From: a bacterium
Lineage (GTDB): Bacteria > Bdellovibrionota > FAC87 > UBA2466
Direction: 5' to 3'
NCBI GenBank assembly: GCA_019750655.1
Contig: JAIEOG010000059.1
Location: forward strand, 1 to 6,442
Length of the DNA: 6,442 nt
Shown: positions 1-5,137 of the stretch, in pieces
Layout of the letters: each line of letters starts with the position of its first letter
How positions within the stretch are numbered: position 1 is the first letter of the stretch
Made by a program: the position numbers and the translations under genes
The notes under the pieces: generated by a model
What the model saw: only the letters and a program-made list of their open reading frames with translations
Database searches by the model: none
Told to the model about the DNA's origin: nothing

Positions 1-186
1 ACGGGCGGCGTCGCTTGCAATAGCCGCTTGCGAGAAAAACTCCCGGAAGCCTTTTTTCCACCCGCGCGCCATTGCTCGGACAACGCCGCCATGGTGGCAC
101 ACCTCGCAGCCCTTCAAGAGCGCGCTGGGCTACTCGAAACGGCGCCGTGGTCTACGACGCCGATTGCCCATGCGGAGTTAGCATGA
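1..186 (+). CDS. tsaD: TsaD C-terminal fragment (tRNA N6-threonylcarbamoyladenosine transferase), 5' end outside window
   Basis: This is the last 61 codons of a frame already open at base 1, ending at TGA 184-186. The fragment starts TGGVACNSRLRE, then about a dozen residues later has PPARHCSDNAAMVAHLA. These match the closing part of the TsaD/Gcp/Kae1 family. In that family the Asn of the GGVxxN segment contacts the adenylate and the Asp of the C(S/T)DNAAM segment is a metal ligand (fragment residues 7 and 27). TsaD transfers the threonylcarbamoyl group to A37 of ANN-decoding tRNAs in the cytoplasm, working with TsaB and TsaE. The stop codon overlaps the rsmA start (ATGA), so the two are probably translationally coupled. 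The tail after the conserved block is about 26 residues and looks unconserved. The family assignment rests on a short but very characteristic segment; the rest of the gene cannot be judged. Confidence 0.9.
   Translation, partial: TGGVACNSRLREKLPEAFFPPARHCSDNAAMVAHLAALQERAGLLETAPWSTTPIAHAELA
174..177 (+). promoter_or_regulatory. Shine-Dalgarno of rsmA, decides the start
   Basis: GGAG lies 5 bases before the ATG at 183, inside the last codons of tsaD. It supports the ATG at 183 over the in-frame ATG at 72, whose extra 37 codons would lie wholly inside tsaD and resemble no RsmA sequence. Confidence 0.7.
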
Positions 187-1007
187 GCCACCCCCGCACG
201 ATCTTAGATGGCCTCGGAGCCGCGGCCCGCAAGAGTCTGAGCCAAAACTTTCTCGTGTCGCCCCACTGGGCGGAGAAGCTCGCGTTGAAAGCGCTCGCTG
301 TCCCCGCCGATGCAGTTTGGGAAATCGGCCCCGGCCTCGCAGCACTCACCACGCCGCTTTTGAAAAACGCCCAGGTGCCGGTGACACTTTTCGAGTACGA
401 CCGCAAACTTTCCGAATACCTGCGCGGGCAGTTTCCTCAGGTTGAGCTCGTTGAAGGCGATGTCCTTGAGGCCGATTTGGAAGCCCGCGCGGCCGGTAAA
501 CGGCTGAGCGTGCTTTCTAATCTGCCCTACCACCTTTCTTCTCAGATCCTTTTTCGCTTTGCTGAGTTCGCTACTCCTCCTGTTCAGATGGTATTCACTT
601 TTCAGCGCGAATTTGCCCAACGTGTGGTAGCAGAACCCCGTACTTCCGCTTACGGGGCCCTCAGCGTGCTGATGCAGCTTCAATTCGAAGTGGAGAAGAT
701 GGGAATCATTCCCCCAGGCGCCTTTTACCCGGCCCCTGAGGTTGATTCTGAGGCTCTCTGCTTCCAACCCCGAGGAAAAGCCCTCGGACCCGCCTTCCGG
801 GCCATGGTCCGCGGCGCCTTTCAACAAAGGCGGAAGAAACTTCTCGGCAATCTAAAGAAGAGCTCGCCAGGCATGGACTGGGAAGAGTCTTTGGAAAGCC
901 TGGGGGTCGATCCGAATGCCCGCGCCGAAGAGTTATCTCCCGAGCAGTTTTTCAAGCTAGGAGAGCAGCGGGGCCTTTTCATTGCCGAACCCAACAGTCG
1001 GGTGTAG
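183..1007 (+). CDS. rsmA: 16S rRNA (adenine1518-N6/adenine1519-N6)-dimethyltransferase RsmA/KsgA
   Basis: RsmA uses S-adenosylmethionine to dimethylate two adjacent adenines in the 3' terminal hairpin of 16S rRNA, a late step in small-subunit assembly; loss of the family's activity gives kasugamycin resistance. The 274-residue protein has the family signatures in order: SQNFLV (20-25), SAM motif I EIGPGLAALT (47-56), an acidic residue ending the second strand (E71 or D73 in FEYDRKL), EGD (91-93), the catalytic NLPY (113-116), and FYPAPEVDS (181-189), followed by the small helical C-terminal domain with AFQQRRKKL. Length is normal for the family. In motif I the usual third glycine (GPGLG) is alanine (A53), a mild deviation. 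The start at 183 is chosen for its Shine-Dalgarno, the ATGA overlap with tsaD and fit to family length; an upstream in-frame ATG at 72 is unlikely. The gene sits between tsaD and an outer-membrane protein gene, probably in one transcript. Confidence 0.95.
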   Translation: MSHPRTILDGLGAAARKSLSQNFLVSPHWAEKLALKALAVPADAVWEIGPGLAALTTPLLKNAQVPVTLFEYDRKLSEYLRGQFPQVELVEGDVLEADLEARAAGKRLSVLSNLPYHLSSQILFRFAEFATPPVQMVFTFQREFAQRVVAEPRTSAYGALSVLMQLQFEVEKMGIIPPGAFYPAPEVDSEALCFQPRGKALGPAFRAMVRGAFQQRRKKLLGNLKKSSPGMDWEESLESLGVDPNARAEELSPEQFFKLGEQRGLFIAEPNSRV

Positions 1008-1010
1008 GTG

Positions 1011-1014
1011 GGAG
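1011..1014 (+). promoter_or_regulatory. Shine-Dalgarno for the GTG-initiated outer-membrane protein gene
   Basis: GGAG (within GGTGGGAG, 1007-1014) lies 7 bases before the GTG at 1022. It supports GTG as the true start. The next in-frame ATG (1085) would delete the signal peptide. Confidence 0.65.
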
Positions 1015-1021
1015 TTAAAAC

Positions 1022-2341
1022 GTGAGAATCGGTTTTTACATTCTGGGGCTGGGATTTCTATTTTCTGCAACATCCCTGCACGCCATGACGGATCAGACCT
1101 ATGGCTTGGGCGGCATGACGTCTGGCCGAGTGAGCTCTGTTACGTCTGAAACGGAAAACCCGTTTACGGCCGTTTTGAATCCGGGCCTGATTGCGGCCAT
1201 TCCCGAAAAGCGTTTTGGTTTTGCCATGAACTGGGTCCACGCCCAGATGGATAACCCGACAAACGTTTTGCTCGATAGCCAAGAATACCGCACGCGCACC
1301 GGCCAATTGCGCAGCGGCACCGCGAACATCCCGGAAGTGACCAACACGCTCTGGGCCGCAGGCTACACTCAGCCTTTCCGCCTGCCCTTTTGGAAGGACC
1401 ACCGCTCCGGTTTTGGTTTTTCTGTCTCGGGCCCGATCAAAGAATTCCGTCGTTGGTTAGCACTGAGCCCTTACGATTTTACGAACCTGCGCTACGGCAA
1501 TTCCGATGTGCAGTTCAAGGGAAGCTTGGGCTTGGGCCTCGAGCTGATTCCGAACCACCTTTATATTGGTGGATCGCTGGCCGTGTTTCTCACGAGCGCC
1601 GGCGTTTCGGAAATGGATCTCGGATCCTCGAACTCTTTGGGCCGTATGATGATGGATGTCGGTTTCAACTCCGCCACCATCTTCGGCATGTACGGGAACT
1701 TCGGAAAGACCGGCGCTTCGTTGGTTTACCGCCAATCCGTTCGGCCCGTTTTCTTGCAGCGAATCGACGGTACTTTGGACCTGAACGGCTCTCCGGTGGC
1801 GAATCAGCCGGTGACGGTTAAGAGCACGCTCTATTACGAACCGATGATTGTCGAAATGGACTTGCAGAGAAACTTCGACGATTTCGTACTTTCCGCCGGT
1901 GTCGCGTTCCAACAGTGGAGCCAATACGAGCCGAGCTACCTGCGCGTCGCCACCAAAGATGCAAGCGGTGTGGAACGCGTCACGAAGCCGCCTTTCACGC
2001 AATTCCGCGACACTTGGAACCCGCGCGTTTCGTTAGAATGGCGCGGATTGCGGGGCCTGCGTTTCGGCACGGGCTACCAGCTGCGCCCCACGCCTGTCGT
2101 CGATATTTCGACCATGGGCAATATCATCGATACCGACGTCCACGTCTTGGGCCTATCCGCTGCGGTGGACTTGGGCCGCAACGAGTTTTTCAACAACATG
2201 CTGCTCGCGATGCACGGGCAATACCACTTCATGGCGCCCCGCCAAGTCGTGAAGGCCGATCCCGATTTCATCGGGGCCCCAGGCTTCACGGTCAGCGGCC
2301 GTGCCTGGTCTGTCGGCGCTTCTATTTCCAGTGTCTTCTAG
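1022..2341 (+). CDS. FadL/OMPP1/TodX-like outer-membrane beta-barrel protein
   Basis: The 439-residue protein starts with a Sec signal peptide: a short Arg-containing n-region, a hydrophobic core at about residues 4-16, and a likely cut after S-L-H-A (residue 21). The mature N-terminus carries the family's plug-like pattern, YGLGGMTSGR (27-36) followed by NPFTAVLNPGL (46-56), corresponding to the usual G-x-GG ... NPA/NPG signature. The body alternates polar and aromatic residues as in beta strands. The late segment FRDTWNPRVSLEW (328-340), with GTGYQLRPTP (349-358) and NIIDTDVH (367-374), resembles the FadL C-terminal barrel. The last residue is Phe, as expected for BAM recognition, and no cysteine is present. 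Length fits FadL (about 440-450 residues with signal). The family moves long-chain fatty acids or other hydrophobic compounds across the outer membrane; the substrate cannot be told here, and no fatty-acid catabolism gene is adjacent. The GTG start lies 14 bases after the rsmA stop, so co-transcription is likely. Confidence 0.82.
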   Translation: MRIGFYILGLGFLFSATSLHAMTDQTYGLGGMTSGRVSSVTSETENPFTAVLNPGLIAAIPEKRFGFAMNWVHAQMDNPTNVLLDSQEYRTRTGQLRSGTANIPEVTNTLWAAGYTQPFRLPFWKDHRSGFGFSVSGPIKEFRRWLALSPYDFTNLRYGNSDVQFKGSLGLGLELIPNHLYIGGSLAVFLTSAGVSEMDLGSSNSLGRMMMDVGFNSATIFGMYGNFGKTGASLVYRQSVRPVFLQRIDGTLDLNGSPVANQPVTVKSTLYYEPMIVEMDLQRNFDDFVLSAGVAFQQWSQYEPSYLRVATKDASGVERVTKPPFTQFRDTWNPRVSLEWRGLRGLRFGTGYQLRPTPVVDISTMGNIIDTDVHVLGLSAAVDLGRNEFFNNMLLAMHGQYHFMAPRQVVKADPDFIGAPGFTVSGRAWSVGASISSVF

Positions 2342-2350
2342 TTTAAACCC

Positions 2351-2382
2351 AGCCGGGGGATGCCGTTTTACATCCCCGGGTT
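2351..2382 (+). terminator. Imperfect hairpin after the FadL-like gene, possible terminator without a T-run
   Basis: Arms 2351-2362 and 2371-2382 pair over 12 positions with one G-G mismatch and one G-T wobble, around an 8-base loop (CCGTTTTA). The inner seven pairs (GGGGATG/CATCCCC) are perfect and GC-rich. No T-tract follows on the + strand, so it is not a canonical intrinsic terminator. It could be a Rho-associated 3' end stabiliser, an attenuator-like structure or an operator. It overlaps the -35 element of the putative panB promoter. Confidence 0.45.
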
Positions 2383-2394
2383 CTCCGGTATAGT
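2367..2394 (+). promoter_or_regulatory. Putative sigma70-type promoter for panB-panC-DUF502-smpB
   Basis: TTTACA (2367-2372) and TATAGT (2389-2394) are separated by 16 bases; each matches the housekeeping consensus at 5 of 6 positions. Transcription would begin near 2400-2402, only a few bases before the panB ATG at 2404. A direct repeat CCGGT (2385-2389 and 2396-2400, 11 bases apart) flanks the -10 element. Position and quality of match are seen in the sequence; activity is inferred. Confidence 0.55.
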
Positions 2395-2403
2395 GCCGGT
2401 CTC

Positions 2404-3213
2404 ATGGCGAAGCAGCCCCCAGCTTTCAAACACACGGCCGTAACGGTCCAATCGCGCAAAGGGGCAGACCCCCTCGTCGCCGTCACTTGCTACGACTACA
2501 CCTTCGCGCGTCTTGTCGACGAATTCGCAGACATCGTTTTAGTCGGGGATTCCCTCGGCATGGTCGTTCAGGGTGAACACAATACGCTCGGCGTGACGGT
2601 CGACGATGTGGTCTACCACACGCGCGCAGTCTCCAAGGGTTTGCACCGGGCTCATCTGGTGGCCGACTTGCCCTTTGGCAGCTACCAAGGCTGTGTGCGC
2701 GACGCCGTGAATGCCGCGACCCGGCTCTTAGGCGAAGGCAAAGCCGAGGCGGTGAAGCTCGAGGGCGGCGTAGCAATGGCCGATACGGTAGATCGCTTGG
2801 TCTCTATCGGCGTGCCAGTCATGGGCCATATCGGCCTGACGCCACAGAGCGTTCACCAGTTTGGCGGTTTCAAAGTCCAAGGCCGTAGTGACGAAGCGCG
2901 GACGATGATCTTGAAAGACGCCTTGGCACTTCAAGACGCAGGCGTTTATTCGATTGTTCTCGAAGGCATTCCCGCACCGCTCGCGAAAGAAATCACCGCG
3001 GAACTCCGCGTACCGACCATTGGCATTGGCGCGGGCCCGAGCTGCGACGGCCAAGTGCTCGTCATCACCGATCTGCTGGGGCTCAATCCCAGCTTCAAAC
3101 CGAAGTTCGTGAAAAACTTCGCATCGCTTTCTTCGGCTGTGAGCGAAGCACTATCGGCTTACCGCCGTGAAGTGAAAGCCGGTACTTTCCCAGACAAGGA
3201 GCATAGCTTTTAA
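2404..3213 (+). CDS. panB: 3-methyl-2-oxobutanoate hydroxymethyltransferase (ketopantoate hydroxymethyltransferase)
   Basis: PanB transfers a hydroxymethyl group from 5,10-methylenetetrahydrofolate to 2-oxoisovalerate to give ketopantoate, the first committed step to pantothenate and coenzyme A. The 269 residues cover the whole TIM-barrel family length. Visible motifs are VGDSLGMV (47-54; D49 metal ligand, S50 substrate contact), ADLPFGSYQ (87-95; D88 metal ligand), VKLEGG (117-122; K118, E120), GHIGLTPQS (141-149), GGFKVQGR (154-161), VLEGIP (185-190; E187 is the catalytic base by analogy with the E. coli enzyme) and GIGAGPSCDGQ (207-217). No key residue is missing. The ATG at 2404 is the only reasonable start, because the next Met (53) lies inside the active-site motif. 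No Shine-Dalgarno precedes it, and the predicted promoter leaves almost no leader. It is followed after 3 bases by panC. Confidence 0.97.
   Translation: MAKQPPAFKHTAVTVQSRKGADPLVAVTCYDYTFARLVDEFADIVLVGDSLGMVVQGEHNTLGVTVDDVVYHTRAVSKGLHRAHLVADLPFGSYQGCVRDAVNAATRLLGEGKAEAVKLEGGVAMADTVDRLVSIGVPVMGHIGLTPQSVHQFGGFKVQGRSDEARTMILKDALALQDAGVYSIVLEGIPAPLAKEITAELRVPTIGIGAGPSCDGQVLVITDLLGLNPSFKPKFVKNFASLSSAVSEALSAYRREVKAGTFPDKEHSF
3196..3201 (+). promoter_or_regulatory. Probable Shine-Dalgarno of panC with long spacing
   Basis: AAGGAG lies inside the last codons of panB, 15 bases before the panC ATG at 3217. This is longer than usual, so panC translation may rely partly on ribosomes finishing panB, whose stop is only 3 bases upstream of the start. 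Confidence 0.5.
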
Positions 3214-3216
3214 GCC

Positions 3217-4077
3217 ATGCTAGTGCTGCAATCCCCGCAAGTGATTCAAGAGATGGCGCTGCGGTGGCGTCGCGAGGCGAAGATCGCGTTTGTCCCGACG
3301 ATGGGCTGCCTGCACGAGGGGCATCTGCGCCTCGTCGAAACGGCGAAAAAGCTCGGCGAAAAAGTCATCGTCAGCATTTTCGTCAATCCGCTCCAATTTG
3401 GGCCGAACGAAGACTTTGATAAATACCCTCGCACTTTTGAAGAGGACTCCGCTAAACTCGAAGCTGCCGGCGTTGATCTCTTGATGGCGCCCACGAAAAA
3501 AGATTTCTACGCGGACGATTTTGCGACTCTGGTGCGCGTGAACAAACTCACCGACCACCTGTGCGGCGCTTCGCGCCCAGGGCACTTCGAAGGCGTAGCG
3601 ACAGTTTGCCTAAAGCTCTTCCAAGTCGCGCAGCCGGATTTCGCGGTTTTCGGCGAAAAAGACTTTCAGCAGCTTCGGGTCATCCAGCAAATGGTCGAAG
3701 ACTTGAACTTGCCGCTTGCGATCGTGCCAGAACCCATTGTGCGTGAAGCCGATGGCTTGGCCCTCTCATCGCGTAACCGCTACCTCAGTACTGACGAACG
3801 CGCCTGGGCAGCTCACTTGCCCATCGCTGCACGGCGCGCAGCAGAAGCTTCGCGTCGCACGGCTGTTACCGTCGGCGAAATCGTGGCCGCCGCAGAAAAA
3901 GAAATCACCTCAGTGCCTTTGCAAATAGACTATGTGGCGGTGGCTTCCGAGAAGACGCTCATCCCGGCACCTCGTGAATTGCCCTTTTCGGAAATCCGAC
4001 AGCCGCGTCTTTTCTTGGCGGTCCGTGCCGGCAATACGCGGCTCATCGACAATCTCTCACTTCAGGAAACCCCATGA
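3217..4077 (+). CDS. panC: Pantothenate synthetase (pantoate--beta-alanine ligase)
   Basis: PanC joins pantoate and beta-alanine with ATP through a pantoyl-adenylate, the last step of pantothenate synthesis, in the cytoplasm. The 286-residue protein is full length. It shows the nucleotidyltransferase HIGH-like motif in PTMGCLHEGHL (27-37; H33 and H36), VSIFVNPLQFGPNEDFDKYPR (52-72), GHFEGVATV (122-130), FGEKDFQQL (145-153) and the KMSKS-equivalent SSRNRYLS (184-191). The residue after PTMG is Cys where Ala or Tyr is common, probably neutral. The C-terminal dimer domain ends with NTRLIDN, as in the family. It directly follows panB and its stop overlaps the DUF502 start. The beta-alanine supplier panD and the ketopantoate reductase gene panE are not in the window. 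Confidence 0.97.
   Translation: MLVLQSPQVIQEMALRWRREAKIAFVPTMGCLHEGHLRLVETAKKLGEKVIVSIFVNPLQFGPNEDFDKYPRTFEEDSAKLEAAGVDLLMAPTKKDFYADDFATLVRVNKLTDHLCGASRPGHFEGVATVCLKLFQVAQPDFAVFGEKDFQQLRVIQQMVEDLNLPLAIVPEPIVREADGLALSSRNRYLSTDERAWAAHLPIAARRAAEASRRTAVTVGEIVAAAEKEITSVPLQIDYVAVASEKTLIPAPRELPFSEIRQPRLFLAVRAGNTRLIDNLSLQETP
4064..4067 (+). promoter_or_regulatory. Shine-Dalgarno of the DUF502 gene
   Basis: AGGA within the last panC codons lies 6 bases before the ATG at 4074. It supports the start that overlaps the panC stop by 4 bases. Confidence 0.5.
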
Positions 4078-4676
4078 AAGAACTGCGCAACGCCTTTATA
4101 ACCGGAGCGCTGCTGCTCGTTCCCATTGTCGCCACGCTCAATCTGCTTGTTTGGCTGATTGCCAGCTTGGAAGGCAGTGTGCGGAATTTCATGCCGACGA
4201 GTTACCTGCCCTTCGACTTCCCAGGCTTGGGGCTCGTCTTCTCCATCACGATTATCTTACTGGTGGGCACGGCGGCGAAAAACCACGTCGGCCAGGCATC
4301 GTTTAACTTCTTTGATTCCATGCTGCGCAAGGCGCCACTCGCTGGCAGCATCTACTCAACCATCCGGAAGTTTTTAGAAACGATCCTGAACCCGCAATCG
4401 GACAAGTTCCATGGCGTGGTGCTGGTGCACTTTCCCTCCCAACAGCACCTTTCGATTGGTTTCCGCACAGGCAAGCCAGACCGCCGCTTAGGCGCGCCCG
4501 CAGATTTAGTGAACGTTTTTGTCCCTTGTACTCCGAACCCAACGAGTGGTTTCTACTTGCTCGTCAAAGAATCGGAGCTGACGCCGTTGGATATCTCCGT
4601 GCAAGAAGCTTTCAAGATTGTAATCTCAATGGGCATTGTCACCCTCGATGAAGAAGGCACAGCACACACGAAATGA
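4074..4676 (+). CDS. DUF502 family inner-membrane protein
   Basis: The 200-residue protein matches the DUF502 family (PF04367, related to plant LIKE-COV proteins), whose biochemical function is not established. An N-terminal FITGALLLVPIVATLNLLVW (8-27) forms the first membrane helix and FPGLGLVFSITIILLVGT (49-66) the second. A soluble cytoplasmic or periplasmic part follows, with KAPLAGSIYSTIRKFLE (86-102), the VVLVHFPS block (115-122), IGFRTG (128-133) and the family's hallmark VFVPCTPNPTSGF (148-160), then a terminal segment ending ISMGIVTLDEEG. The Cys in VPCTPNP replaces the more usual Thr. The gene overlaps panC upstream and smpB downstream by 4 bases each (ATGA), so it is translated as part of the same operon. 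A link to pantothenate or to ribosome rescue cannot be inferred from this arrangement alone. Confidence 0.88.
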   Translation: MKELRNAFITGALLLVPIVATLNLLVWLIASLEGSVRNFMPTSYLPFDFPGLGLVFSITIILLVGTAAKNHVGQASFNFFDSMLRKAPLAGSIYSTIRKFLETILNPQSDKFHGVVLVHFPSQQHLSIGFRTGKPDRRLGAPADLVNVFVPCTPNPTSGFYLLVKESELTPLDISVQEAFKIVISMGIVTLDEEGTAHTK

Positions 4677-5137
4677 GTGACGGCGGCATTAAAATCGTCA
4701 GCGAGAACCGCAAAGCGCGCCACAACTATTTCATCGAGGACACTTACGAAGCCGGCATGGTGCTCCTAGGCACCGAGGTCAAGGCACTGCGGGATGGCAA
4801 GGCGAACCTCATGGACGCTTACGCTGTCTTCAAACATGGCGAGCTCTTTCTGATCAACGCCCACATCGCGCCTTACACGCACGGCAATCAGCAGAATCAT
4901 GAGCCGTTGCGCACACGCAAGCTGCTACTCAAAAGCGATGAACTGGAAAAGCTTTGGAAGAAGAGCGAGATCCGGGGTTACAGCCTTGTGCCGACGAAGA
5001 TTTATTTCAAAAAGGGCCTGGCTAAGGTCGAAATCGCGCTCGGCCGCGGTAAGAAGAATTTCGATAAGCGAGATTCGATAAAAGAGAAAGACATGAAGCG
5101 TTCGATGGAACGCATCACGCGGACGACGCGGCGTTAG
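4673..5137 (+). CDS. smpB: SsrA-binding protein SmpB
   Basis: SmpB binds the tRNA-like domain of tmRNA and brings it to stalled ribosomes for trans-translation. The 154-residue protein is complete: NRKARHNYFIED (12-23), GTEVKALRDGKANL (33-46), HIAPY (64-68), the NHEPLRTRKLLL block (75-86), GYSLVPTKIYF (102-112) and LGRGKKNFDKR (123-133). These form the OB-fold. A basic tail (about 131-154, Lys/Arg-rich, ending RTTRR) should enter the mRNA channel and helix-fold on the ribosome. The start overlaps the DUF502 stop (ATGA) and has only a weak, distant purine-rich stretch upstream, so coupling is likely. Its TAG stop overlaps the stop of the convergent topoisomerase gene. The ssrA gene, often near smpB, is not seen in the window. 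Confidence 0.97.
   Translation: MSDGGIKIVSENRKARHNYFIEDTYEAGMVLLGTEVKALRDGKANLMDAYAVFKHGELFLINAHIAPYTHGNQQNHEPLRTRKLLLKSDELEKLWKKSEIRGYSLVPTKIYFKKGLAKVEIALGRGKKNFDKRDSIKEKDMKRSMERITRTTRR

Noticed and set aside
72..182. N-terminal extension of rsmA from an upstream in-frame ATG
   Set aside because: The 37 extra codons lie inside the conserved end of tsaD in another frame, have no family similarity, and the ATG at 183 has a Shine-Dalgarno and ATGA coupling.
204..827. 207-codon open frame on the minus strand
   Set aside because: It lies entirely within rsmA, has no recognisable domain, and is explained as a shadow of a GC-rich coding sequence.
1457..2002. 181-codon minus-strand open frame within the FadL-like gene
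   Set aside because: Arg/His-rich translation without motifs, antisense to a clear signal-peptide barrel protein.
1915..2346. 143-codon plus-strand open frame overlapping the end of the FadL-like gene
   Set aside because: Composition (Arg/His/Pro/Ala-rich) is typical of an out-of-frame reading, and the main frame has clear family features to its last residue.
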